Below are positions 1 through 7,522 of a DNA stretch of 64,000 nucleotides, in pieces (within the stretch, counting starts at the first letter, position 1; every line of letters starts with the position of its first letter). A program made the translations under genes and the position numbers. The notes beneath the pieces were generated by a model. The model searched no databases, was not told the origin of the DNA, and saw only the letters and a program-made list of their open reading frames with translations. Source of the DNA: Sandaracinus sp. (GTDB lineage: Bacteria; Myxococcota_A; Polyangia; Polyangiales; Houyiibacteriaceae). The stretch spans positions 1 to 64,000 of the forward strand of contig PABA01000089.1 of assembly GCA_002699025.1 (NCBI GenBank), in the 5' to 3' direction.

Positions 1-66
1 GATGAGTTGGGGGATGAGTTGGGGGATGAGTTGGGGGATGAGTTGGGGGATGAGTTGGGGGATGAG
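1..66. repeat. 12-bp tandem repeat
   Basis: The window opens with about five and a half perfect copies of the 12-bp unit GATGAGTTGGGG, the last decaying to GATGAGTAGAGG. The array is cut by the window edge. No convincing gene is seen between it and the stop of the next gene at 154. It is a minisatellite-like array with no assignable function. Confidence 0.9.
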
Positions 67-153
67 TAGAGGATGCGGCGGCTTCCCCCCTCGCGGAGCA
101 CGCGCGGCCGCGATGGCGAGACGGCGGGCCATTCCGGGTCGTGCTGCGCAGGA

Positions 154-1032
154 CTATCCGCTGTCCGCCGGGCAGGGGGGCGCTCGCACGACGACGTCCG
201 TGTCGGGCGTCTCCAGCCGCTCGGCCAGCTCCCCGACGAGGCCGAGGCCGGCGTCGGTCAGTCGCGCGACCAGCCCCTCGCCATCCGTCGCGAGCCGGGC
301 GCCGCGCGCGGGCCCGTAGATGAGCCTGGCATCCAGCGGATCCCCTGCGACGCAGACACGGGCCTGGAGACGAAGCACGGGGTCGCGCTCCGCACGGATG
401 GTCGCGTCCGCGCCGAGGACGCGCGGCTGCATCCCGAGCGCATCGGGCACGAGCAGGCGCCCGTCGAAGCCGCGAAGGCGGACGTCGGCGGGCTCTCCCG
501 CCGGCCGACGCACCTCGAGGGCGCCATCGAGGCCATCGAGCACGAGCCTCGGAGCCGCGGGCATCGCGACCACGAGCCGCGCGTCGCCGACCTCGACGTC
601 GGCGGCGACGGCGAGCGCCGAAGACGATGAATCGCCGCCGCTGGAGAAGGTCTCCTCCAGAGAGGTGCTCGCGCGCTCTCCCGGCCTGACGAAGACGGTC
701 GCCTCATCCACCTGCGCCCGACGGATCGCGAGCGTGCCCCCGAGGAGCTCGCCGAGCGGGAGGTGAGCCCGAACGCCGCGCGCTTCGGCGACGGGACGAC
801 CCCGTGGGTCGTCGAAGCGGAGGCGCTTCGCGTGGATATCGATGCTCGCGCCGAAGCGCACCTCGTCGAGGTCCACCCGCATGCGGCCATCGACGCGCTC
901 GGCGAACACGGCCTCGGCGACGGGACCGGGAGCCAGCCCGGCGGTGGCGGCTTGCCATGCGGCATGGGCGCCGCCGACGACCAGCGCGGTCGCCAGCAAC
1001 GCCCACCCGCCGCGTCGAACGAGCGCGGTCAC
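154..1032 (-). CDS. AsmA/TamB-like membrane-anchored protein, function unknown
   Basis: Predicted 292-residue protein with one N-terminal hydrophobic segment (about residues 8-25) followed by a beta-rich soluble region. The pattern of short strands (RRAQVDEATVFVR, then an LDGLDGALEVRR stretch) resembles AsmA-type periplasmic proteins that sit near the outer membrane, but the match is by style only. I prefer the GTG at 1032 because it lies 4 bases after the stop of the small lipoprotein gene at 1037-1183, which suggests translational coupling. An in-frame ATG at 1071 would overlap that gene. It probably forms an operon with the upstream lipoprotein. Confidence 0.55.
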   Translation of the reverse strand: MTALVRRGGWALLATALVVGGAHAAWQAATAGLAPGPVAEAVFAERVDGRMRVDLDEVRFGASIDIHAKRLRFDDPRGRPVAEARGVRAHLPLGELLGGTLAIRRAQVDEATVFVRPGERASTSLEETFSSGGDSSSSALAVAADVEVGDARLVVAMPAAPRLVLDGLDGALEVRRPAGEPADVRLRGFDGRLLVPDALGMQPRVLGADATIRAERDPVLRLQARVCVAGDPLDARLIYGPARGARLATDGEGLVARLTDAGLGLVGELAERLETPDTDVVVRAPPCPADSG

Positions 1033-1036
1033 TCGG

Positions 1037-1183
1037 TCACTCGGTCGCTTCGTCGACGGCGTCGTCGACATCCTCGGCGACCTCCTCGACGGGGCCGTCC
1101 TCGGCGAGGGGACCCTCGTCTTCGCAGCCGGCGAGCGGGGCGAGGAGGAAAGCGAAGGCGAAGAAGGCGGAGCGGAAGCTCAT
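1037..1183 (-). CDS. Small lipoprotein, 48 aa
   Basis: Short frame encoding a hydrophobic signal (MSFRSAFFAFAFLLAPLAGC) with an LAGC lipobox cleaved before Cys20, followed by a 28-residue highly acidic tail rich in E and D. This is the composition of small myxobacterial lipoproteins. It ends 4 bases before the GTG of the AsmA-like gene, so the two are probably co-transcribed. Function unknown. The lipobox and the coupling are the only evidence. Confidence 0.6.
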   Translation of the reverse strand: MSFRSAFFAFAFLLAPLAGCEDEGPLAEDGPVEEVAEDVDDAVDEATE

Positions 1184-1224
1184 GGTGATCTCCGATACGG
1201 AAGGGGTGAAAGGGAAAGAGCGAG

Positions 1225-1398
1225 TCAGTACCAGGGGAACGAGACGCGCTCGCCGCGCCGCTCCGGCCCGTCCTCGCCCGAGCGGACCACGGAGGGCCGT
1301 GTCGGGGAGGTCTCGGGACGGGGCGCGGGGCGGAGCGCTCGCGCGAGGGGGACGACGATGCCCGTCGCGATGGCGATCACGGTGAACGCGGTCAGCAT
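1225..1398 (-). CDS. Small single-pass membrane protein, 57 aa (putative)
   Basis: Frame with ATG at 1398 encoding an N-terminal hydrophobic helix (MLTAFTVIAIATGIVVPLAR) followed by a Pro/Arg/Glu-rich cytosolic-like tail ending in RVSFPWY. It lies on the same strand between the DUF1328 gene and the small lipoprotein, with 41 bases to the latter. No family recognised. Composition and position make it plausible, but no homology can be offered. Confidence 0.4.
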   Translation of the reverse strand: MLTAFTVIAIATGIVVPLARALRPAPRPETSPTRPSVVRSGEDGPERRGERVSFPWY

Positions 1399-1438
1399 GG
1401 GAGCGGTCGTCGGCTCGGCGCGTGGGGCTCGCGTCCCC

Positions 1439-1609
1439 TCAGCTCGTGGTGCGCGGGAGCTTGCCGAAGATCAGGGCGCCCACGGCGAGGACGAGGAAGC
1501 CGATGAAGAGGATCTTGGCGATCCCGGCCGCGCCGGAGGCGATGCCTCCGAAGCCGAAGACGGCGGCGATGATGGCGACGATGAAGAATCCGAGTGCCCA
1601 ACGGAGCAT
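1439..1609 (-). CDS. DUF1328 / YtjA-family small membrane protein
   Basis: 56-residue protein ([20 protein letters not shown]...) with two hydrophobic helices joined by a Gly/Ala turn ([15 protein letters not shown]). This is the size and pattern of the DUF1328 (UPF0391, YtjA) family of small inner-membrane proteins, often stress-related. The start is set by a strong ribosome-binding site: AAAGGAAA lies just upstream of ATG 1609. Longer in-frame extensions upstream look spurious. The physiological role of the family is not established. Confidence 0.8.
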   Translation of the reverse strand: MLRWALGFFIVAIIAAVFGFGGIASGAAGIAKILFIGFLVLAVGALIFGKLPRTTS

Positions 1610-1705
1610 GAGTTTCCTTTCGGTGGTGTGTGATCGTGGCCAGAAGCGAGCCCGGCCAGGTGCCCAGAGAAGGAGCAAGGGGGATGCCGAACCGAACGCC
1701 GTGCT

Positions 1706-1744
1706 CCCCTCGCGGCTCCGTGGGGCAAGCCGCCCCGCGAGGGG
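1706..1744. other. Inverted repeat in divergent intergenic region
   Basis: CCCCTCGCGG and its complement CCGCGAGGGG form a 10-bp stem around an 18-19-base loop, between the DUF1328 gene (minus) and the phospholipase D gene (plus). There is no T-tract. It could be an operator or a structured leader. Confidence 0.4.
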
Positions 1745-1890
1745 CGTGCTGGCGGGCGACGCCGCGATGAAACGGCCGGCATCTCCCTCGAACCGAGGAG
1801 GGACCGGCCCTCCGTGGCGGCTCACCGCCCTTCGCGACGGCCCCCGACCCCGAGCGACAGCGTTTCACGGTTCTTGCTGCCCTCGACCGC

Positions 1891-3087
1891 ATGGACCTGC
1901 CTCTCGCCTCACCCGACCCTGCGGACTCCGTCGATCCCCCCCCGCCCCCGCCGTCGCGTCGGCCGCTCTTCGAGGACGCCCTCGGTGTGCCCTTCCGCGC
2001 CGGCAACCGACTACGTGTGCTGGAGAATGGCTGCCGCGCGTTCCCCAGCATGCTCGACGCGATCGCGACGAGCTGCCGTGCGGTGGAGCTCTCGACCTAC
2101 GTCTGGTGGGATGGACCCATCACCCGCGATTTCACGGACGCGCTCGTCGGGCGCGCCCGCGCCGGGGTGGCCGTGCGCGTGCTCGTGGACGCCATCGGCG
2201 GCGCCGCCATGCCGGAGGCCCAGCAGCGCGCCATGCGCGAAGCAGGCGTCGACCTCCGCCTCTTTCGCGCGCCGCGCCGTCGGCCCCTCCGCACCAACCG
2301 ACGCACCCATCGGAAGGTGCTCGTCTGCGACGGAACGCTGGGCTTCACGGGCGGGATGGGCATCGCCTCGGAGTGGCAAGGCGACGCGCGCCACCCGCAG
2401 GAGTGGCGCGACCTGCACTTCGCGCTGCGAGGACCCAGCGTGGTCGACCTCCGCGCTGCGTTCTGCGGCAACTGGCTCGAGGCGGGCGGCGACCTCGCGG
2501 ACGCGCGGATGGCATACCGTCCCGGGCCGGACGGCGACGCCCATGTCCTGACTCTCCGCGGCGTCTCGACCGTGGGCTATAGCGACGTCGCCACCGTACT
2601 CCGCCTGGCTCTCCGCCAGGCCCGGGAGCGCGTATCCATCGCGAGCCCCTACTTCGTCCCCGATGCCCCGCTCCGAGACGAGCTCCTCCGGGCTCGCGCA
2701 CGGGGCGTCGCGGTCCGCGCGGTGGTCGCTGGCGACCACCACGACGAGCCCGTATCGCGATGGGCCGCCCAGCGTACCTACGGCCCGCTCCTCGAACGGG
2801 GCGTCGAGATCGCGGAGTACGCGCCGACCATGTTCCACTCCAAGTACCTCTGCGTCGACGGTCGGCTGTCCGTCGTGGGCTCGGCGAACTTCAACCAGCG
2901 TTCCCTCCGGCGGGACGACGAGTGCGTCTTGATCGTCGACCACGCTCCCCTCGCGTCCGACTTGGAAGATGTCTTCGCCCGGGACTGGAGCCGGTCCGAG
3001 GTGCTCGACGCGGACAGGTGGAGCGCCCGAGGCTGGCCCCAGCGCGCGAGAGAAGCGCTGTCTCGCCTGTGGTTCTTCCAGGTCTGA
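1891..3087 (+). CDS. Cardiolipin synthase-like phospholipase D protein
   Basis: 398-residue protein of the phospholipase D superfamily with two HKD motifs: HRKVLVCD (His140, Lys142, Asp147), followed by FTGGMGI, and HSKYLCVD (His316, Lys318, Asp323), followed by the GSANFNQRS signature. The order and spacing match ClsB/ClsC-type cardiolipin synthases, which join two phosphatidylglycerols or transfer phosphatidyl groups. There is no N-terminal transmembrane pair as in ClsA; a Pro-rich tail (residues 18-22) precedes the domain. In-frame upstream starts are possible but lack similarity. The gene stands alone. The enzyme class is firm, the exact substrate is not. Confidence 0.85.
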   Translation: MDLPLASPDPADSVDPPPPPPSRRPLFEDALGVPFRAGNRLRVLENGCRAFPSMLDAIATSCRAVELSTYVWWDGPITRDFTDALVGRARAGVAVRVLVDAIGGAAMPEAQQRAMREAGVDLRLFRAPRRRPLRTNRRTHRKVLVCDGTLGFTGGMGIASEWQGDARHPQEWRDLHFALRGPSVVDLRAAFCGNWLEAGGDLADARMAYRPGPDGDAHVLTLRGVSTVGYSDVATVLRLALRQARERVSIASPYFVPDAPLRDELLRARARGVAVRAVVAGDHHDEPVSRWAAQRTYGPLLERGVEIAEYAPTMFHSKYLCVDGRLSVVGSANFNQRSLRRDDECVLIVDHAPLASDLEDVFARDWSRSEVLDADRWSARGWPQRAREALSRLWFFQV

Positions 3088-3251
3088 CCACTCGCCGGCG
3101 CCCCCTGAGCGACGCGACGCACGCCCCCGCCTCAGGCGAGGCAGCTCGCCTCGCCTTCGCCGAAGGGCGGCGGAATCGGCAGCTCGGCACGAACGCTGCT
3201 TTCTGCCCGACCGAACGCGCGAGCTCTCGCGCACCACGAAAGGGCACACCC

Positions 3252-3521
3252 ATGCGACTTCGACTCCTTCCCTTCCTCGCCTTCCTGACGTTCCTCGCCC
3301 TCCCGCTCGCGGGCTGCGGCGACGTCGAGAACGTCATCGACTGCAACGACATCTGCGAGGACGCGGAAGACTGCTTTGGCGAGGACTTCGACCGCAGCGA
3401 CTGCATCGACGCCTGCGAGGACCAGCCCGACTCCGAGATCGACGAGTGCGACGCCTGCCTCGATAGCGAAGGCATGGGCTGCGCCGAGTGCACGCTGCAG
3501 TGCGCCCCCCTCGGCTTCTGA
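3252..3521 (+). CDS. Small Cys-rich lipoprotein
   Basis: 89-residue protein with a clear lipoprotein signal (LTFLALPLAGC lipobox, Cys22) and a mature part with 12 further cysteines spaced in pairs among Asp/Glu, for example CNDICEDAEDC and CIDAC. Such spacing suggests a small disulfide-knotted or metal-binding outer-membrane or periplasmic domain. No family recognised. A hairpin follows the stop. Confidence 0.7.
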   Translation: MRLRLLPFLAFLTFLALPLAGCGDVENVIDCNDICEDAEDCFGEDFDRSDCIDACEDQPDSEIDECDACLDSEGMGCAECTLQCAPLGF

Positions 3522-3541
3522 ACCGACGACCGAGCGTCCTC

Positions 3542-3572
3542 GACGCCGGGCCTCCTCGCGGGGCCCGGCGTC
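3542..3572 (+). terminator. Hairpin after the Cys-rich lipoprotein gene
   Basis: An 11-bp perfect GC-only stem (GACGCCGGGCC / GGCCCGGCGTC) with an 8-9-base loop starts about 20 bases after the stop at 3521. It lacks a U-tract, so it is either a weak intrinsic terminator or an mRNA-stabilising hairpin. The rest of 3573-3842 shows no gene apart from a short repeat. Confidence 0.45.
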
Positions 3573-3776
3573 GACGCGTCGCGGACACACCGAGTGACGG
3601 TGGCCTCCTCGTGGCCGGGGCGATTCGCCCCGCGCGGGGCTCATGGGCCTCGGGCTCGAGGCTCTCGCGAGCCGACCGCAGCGCCACGACGGACCCGACG
3701 CGCGCCGCCGGTGGAGCCAGGCGTACGACGAGGTCGAGGGGAGGCCCCGAGCTTCGCCTGGCCATCGGAGCGAGCG

Positions 3777-3834
3777 GCTGGAACGCGAGCCGCTGGAACG
3801 CGAGCCGCTGGAGCACGGGCTGGAACACGGGCTG
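3777..3834. repeat. 15-bp imperfect tandem repeat
   Basis: Three to four copies of a unit like GCTGGAACGCGAGCC, decaying to GCTGGAGCACGGGCT, sit directly before the AI-2E transporter start. The array lies in the probable 5' leader of that gene. It is short and of uncertain meaning. Confidence 0.6.
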
Positions 3835-3842
3835 CAAGAGGC

Positions 3843-4991
3843 ATGGTCATGGTGGAACGCACGCACGACGACACGCCGGGGGGACCCGCCCCTCGCACCC
3901 AGGTCCCCCTGCTCATCCTCGCCGGCCTCGCCCTCGTCTACGCCCTGAAGGTCACCGCCTTCGTCACGATGCCGCTCGCCTTCGCGACCTTCATCGTCGT
4001 CGTCGCCTGGCCCCTCCACCGCTTCTTCGGCGACCACCTCCCGAAGCCCCTCGGGCGCATCCTCACGCTCCTCGTGCTCCTGGCCGGCGTGGGCGGCATC
4101 ACGGCGCTCCTCTACGTCGCCTTCGAGGGCTTCGTCGCCGACCTCCCGAGCTACGCCGAGATGCTGCGCGAAGCCGAGCGCTCCGTCGCGACCTACCTGC
4201 CCGGCGGCATGTCCCTCGCCGACGGCGTGGGCAGCGCCGCTCCCGCCCTCGCCTCGACGCTCCGCGGCTTCGCCTTCCGCGCGACCATCGTCGTCATGAC
4301 GCTCACCCTGACCGTCCTCGTCGTGGGCGAAGCCTCGGACTGGCGCGAGCGGGTGCAGACCCTCGCCGAGCGGCACCGCCCCTCGCTGCTGACGACGCTC
4401 GAGCACGTGGCCGATCGCTTCCGCCGCTACATGTTCGTCCACACGCTCGTCAGCCTCCTGATCGGCGTCATCACCGGCCTCGCGGGATGGGCCGCCGGCA
4501 TCCCGGACCCGCTCGTCTGGGGTGTGGTCGCGTTCCTCCTCAACTACATCCCCAACCTCGGCTCCTTCCTCGCCGTGCTCCCACCGATGTTCCTCGCCTG
4601 GTCCCACCACGGCTGGGGCTCGGGCCTGCTCATGGGCTTCGGCCTCGGCGCCTCGCACTTCGTGATCGGCCAATGGATGGAGCCCTACGTGCTCGGCAAG
4701 AGCCTGCGCCTCTCGCCGGTCGTCGTGCTCCTCTCCGTGCTCCTCTGGGGTTGGGTGTGGGGCGTCGGCGGCGCGCTCCTCTCCGTGCCGATCACCGTCG
4801 GCCTCCTCGCGCTCGTCGAGGGGCATCCGCGCTGGGGCTGGATCGCCGAGCTCTTCGCCAACGGCACGCTGCGCGCGGAGACGGAGGCGGGCCGAGGCGA
4901 AGAAGCGGGCCGAGGCGAAGAAGCGGGCCGAGGCGAAGACGGGGAGCGCGACGCCGCGCTGCTCGACGAAGCCGCCGCGTCTACAGCGTGA
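3843..4991 (+). CDS. AI-2E family (PerM/YdiK-type) transporter
   Basis: About 382-residue polytopic membrane protein with the AI-2E/PerM layout: two or three N-terminal helices (PLLILAGLALVYALKVTAF...), a soluble segment, and a C-terminal block with the family-typical NYIPNLGSFLAVLPP and GKSLRLSPVVVLLSVLLWGW regions. Members export or exchange small molecules; the substrate here cannot be predicted. The ATG at 3843 is listed, but the ATG at 3849 is better placed behind AAGAGG at 3836-3841. The C-terminus ends in an 18-bp tandem repeat (about 4887-4940) encoding repeated GRGEEA, a charged tail. Confidence 0.85.
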   Translation: MVMVERTHDDTPGGPAPRTQVPLLILAGLALVYALKVTAFVTMPLAFATFIVVVAWPLHRFFGDHLPKPLGRILTLLVLLAGVGGITALLYVAFEGFVADLPSYAEMLREAERSVATYLPGGMSLADGVGSAAPALASTLRGFAFRATIVVMTLTLTVLVVGEASDWRERVQTLAERHRPSLLTTLEHVADRFRRYMFVHTLVSLLIGVITGLAGWAAGIPDPLVWGVVAFLLNYIPNLGSFLAVLPPMFLAWSHHGWGSGLLMGFGLGASHFVIGQWMEPYVLGKSLRLSPVVVLLSVLLWGWVWGVGGALLSVPITVGLLALVEGHPRWGWIAELFANGTLRAETEAGRGEEAGRGEEAGRGEDGERDAALLDEAAASTA

Positions 4992-6084
4992 GCGTCGCCT
5001 CGAGCATGGCCTCGAGCTCGCCGAGCGTGCGCAGGTCGTGGTCCCGCTCGGCGATGGCGACGGCGGCCACCCCGGGCGCGACCTCGTCCCGGAAGCGCCG
5101 CGCGGCCTGCAGCGCGTCCTCCTGCGCCTGGAGCAGCTCGGCCCGGAGCGCGAGGAGCCGGGCCGCGAGGTCGTTCAGCGCGTCCTCGCTCAGCGTCGGT
5201 CGGGCGCCCGGCGGCTCGAGCGGGTGGTCCGCCCCCGGCTCCGGCACCCAGCTCTGGTTGAAGACCACGAGCTCCGGCGGCAGGTGCCGCTCGGCGAGCT
5301 GCTCGGCCAGGTGCCGCGCGTCGTCCATGCTCGTCGGCGCCGTCGACGCGATGAGCAGGTAGGCCGTCGCCTCGTCGCGGAGGAGCCCCCGGGTGACCTC
5401 GGCGCGATGCTGAAACCCCTCCCGGAGGTGCGCGAGCACGCGGAAGAAGGCGACCAGCTCGTCCACGATGGTGTCGCCCGCGAGCTTGCCGAGGAGCTTC
5501 AGCGCCGCCGCCCCGCCCATGCCCGCGAGGCTCGCGAAGGTGCCGCCGAGCCCGCGGCGCTCCTCGAGGAACCACTTCAGCACGCCCTCGTCGAGGAACT
5601 GCGCGAGGCGCGAGGGCGCGTCGAGGATCTCGAGGGCGTTCCGGGTCGGCGGCGTGTCGAGGACGACGAGGTCGAACTCGCCGCCGTGCATCACGTCGTA
5701 GAGGCGCTCGGCGGCGACGTAGGCGTGCGAGCGCGCGAGCGTCTTGCTGAAGGCCTGGTAGACGCGGTTGTCGAGGATGCGCTCCCGGGCTTCGCCCTCC
5801 GCGATGCGCCCGATGAGCGCGTCGAAGGACTGCTTGGTGTCGAGCATCGCCGCGTGGAGCGTGCCGGGCGCGACGCCCGGGGCGGGTTGGAGCCGGTCGT
5901 CGAGCCCCTCGAGGCCGAGCGCGTCGGCGAGGCGCTTGGCCGGATCGATGGTGAGCACGAGGGCGCGCTTGCCCGCGCGCGCGGCGCGGAGCGCGAGGGC
6001 CGCCGCGGTGGTCGTCTTACCGACGCCGCCGGGGCCGACGCAGACGACGAGGCGACGCTCGAGCAGCGCGTCGAGGGCGCTCAC
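4981..6084 (-). CDS. ArsA/Get3-like ATPase, second subunit (no signature lysine)
   Basis: 367-residue ArsA/Get3-family P-loop ATPase. The Walker A reads GPGGVGKTT (residues 17-25), so the intersubunit signature lysine of the deviant Walker motif (normally GKGGVGKT) is replaced by Pro18. Switch I has TIDPAKRLADAL. Switch II has DTPPTRNALEIL. The C-terminal half carries the helical client-binding-like region (FLEERRGLGGTFASLAGMGG). It starts at GTG 6084, overlapping the stop of the partner ATPase gene by four bases, so the pair is translationally coupled. Such pairs resemble the actinobacterial Rv3679/Rv3680 heterodimer. The gene is convergent with, and slightly overlaps, the AI-2E gene end. 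Confidence 0.85.
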   Translation of the reverse strand: MSALDALLERRLVVCVGPGGVGKTTTAAALALRAARAGKRALVLTIDPAKRLADALGLEGLDDRLQPAPGVAPGTLHAAMLDTKQSFDALIGRIAEGEARERILDNRVYQAFSKTLARSHAYVAAERLYDVMHGGEFDLVVLDTPPTRNALEILDAPSRLAQFLDEGVLKWFLEERRGLGGTFASLAGMGGAAALKLLGKLAGDTIVDELVAFFRVLAHLREGFQHRAEVTRGLLRDEATAYLLIASTAPTSMDDARHLAEQLAERHLPPELVVFNQSWVPEPGADHPLEPPGARPTLSEDALNDLAARLLALRAELLQAQEDALQAARRFRDEVAPGVAAVAIAERDHDLRTLGELEAMLEATLTL

Positions 6085-7010
6085 GCCGCGCCCTCCGCGA
6101 GCTGGGAGACGAGGGCGGCGCCGAGAGCGCCGAGCGCCGCGCGGGAGGGGGCCCGGCGAAGCGTGCCGAGCTCCGGGAGCTCCACGCGCGGGAGGGGGAT
6201 GCCGGCGCCGAGGTCGTCGATGCAGCGGCGCGCGAGGGCGTGCTGGGCGAGGGCGCGCTCCGCGAGGGCGACGTCGGCGGCGAACCCCTCGCGGCGGGCG
6301 AGCTCGGGGAGGAGGGCGCTCTCGGGCTCGCCCAGGGGGGGCGCCGGGACGCGGTTGACGACGAGGTAGCCGAGCCCGACCGGCGGCCCGGCGGCGAGGT
6401 GCGCGTGGAACTCGAGCGTCTCGCGAGTCGGGAGCGGGGCCGGGAGCGTGACCAGGTGGAGGGCCGTGCGCTCGCGGTCCCGGAGCAAGGCCGTGGTGGC
6501 GTCGAGGAGCGCGCGGAGGGGCCCGGTGGGGCCGACCAGCCCCTCGAAGACCTGCGGCAGCGAGAGGAACATGCGCGCGTGGCCCGTCGCGTCGAGGTCG
6601 ACGAGGATCGGGTGGTGCTCGCCGCGCTCGGCGAGCTCGGCGAGCTTGCGGAGCGTGACCACCTCGGCGACGGCCGGCGCCGCGTAGAAGAAGCGGCGGA
6701 GCGTCTCGTTCGCCACGACGCGCTTGGCCACGCCGCGGACGCGCACCTGGGCGGCGATGTAGTCCGTGAGCGCCTCGTCGAGCTCCATGTTCAGCGCCGC
6801 GACGCCGTCGCCCACGGGGGTCGGCTCGTAGCCGATGGCGGGGGCCTCGAAGAGCGTCTCCATCGTCGCCCGATGGCCGAGCTCCACGACCAGAGGCCGG
6901 TGCCCCGCCTCCGCCGCCGCCAGCGCGACCGCCGCCACGACGGACGACTTGCCGACGCCACCTTTGCCGGTGAAGAGCTGGACGCGGTGCTGGAACGGAT
7001 CGAGGGCCAT
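6081..7010 (-). CDS. ArsA/Get3-like ATPase, first subunit (signature lysine present)
   Basis: 309-residue ArsA/Get3-family ATPase. The deviant Walker A GKGGVGKSS (residues 15-23) retains the signature Lys16. The switch-II region reads LVDLDATGHARMFLSLP instead of the canonical DTAPTGH. The ATG at 7010 (MALDPFQHRVQLFTG) is chosen because the motif then lies at the usual position. The upstream in-frame extension is low-complexity and looks spurious. It overlaps the downstream paralogue by GTGA. The two differ in their active-site residues, which suggests a heterodimer in which this subunit supplies the trans lysine. Client (tail-anchored proteins, anions or others) unknown. Confidence 0.85.
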   Translation of the reverse strand: MALDPFQHRVQLFTGKGGVGKSSVVAAVALAAAEAGHRPLVVELGHRATMETLFEAPAIGYEPTPVGDGVAALNMELDEALTDYIAAQVRVRGVAKRVVANETLRRFFYAAPAVAEVVTLRKLAELAERGEHHPILVDLDATGHARMFLSLPQVFEGLVGPTGPLRALLDATTALLRDRERTALHLVTLPAPLPTRETLEFHAHLAAGPPVGLGYLVVNRVPAPPLGEPESALLPELARREGFAADVALAERALAQHALARRCIDDLGAGIPLPRVELPELGTLRRAPSRAALGALGAALVSQLAEGAA

Positions 7011-7242
7011 CGGGGGGGGCCAGCGGCCAGGCCGGCCGCCGCGCGAGGCGTAGCATAGGGTCGTCCGCCCCGCGCGGCGCGCCTTTCCCCCGCCCGGGTC
7101 GGGCACGCGCGTCCGCCCGCCGCCCGTCCGCCCGCCGCCGCCCCGCCCTTCGCGGTCGTGGTGGATTATCGAATGGTCGCGGCCGGGTGCGGGAACAGAG
7201 ACGATGGAGGCCCGCCGGGGCGCGGGCCGAGGAGGTGGTCCC

Positions 7243-7380
7243 TTGCGCATCTGGCTCTTCGTTCGCGTCCTCTTCGCGGTGCTCTTGCTCGGCGCGCTGG
7301 TCGTCGGCTGCGACATGCCGCAGGAGCCGGTCCACTACCCGGATGACATCGCCCGCACGAGCGGAGCCGAGCGAGGCTGA
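7243..7380 (+). CDS. Small lipoprotein, 45 aa, TTG start
   Basis: A TTG at 7243 preceded by a strong Shine-Dalgarno (GAGGAGGTGG, ending about 6 bases upstream) opens a 45-residue frame with an Arg-containing hydrophobic signal (IWLFVRVLFAVLLLGALVV) and a VVGC lipobox, then a short tail DMPQEPVHYPDD. It is a small outer- or inner-membrane lipoprotein of unknown role, located between the ATPase pair and typA. Confidence 0.55.
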   Translation: MRIWLFVRVLFAVLLLGALVVGCDMPQEPVHYPDDIARTSGAERG

Positions 7381-7522
7381 GGCCGGGCCGCGGGCGGAGG
7401 CACGTCGCGCGGAGGTGTCCGCGGGGGACGTCGCGCGGGGAAAGACGGCGCGAAGCCGCACCTGCCCCGGGGCGCGGGCGCGCATCGACCGCCCGCCGGG
7501 GGCGTGCTAGCCCCCGCGCGCC

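Noticed and set aside
3132-4826. Long minus-strand frame opposite the AI-2E transporter
   Set aside because: It is composed of Glu/His/Arg-rich text without domains, the mirror of transmembrane codons on the plus strand.
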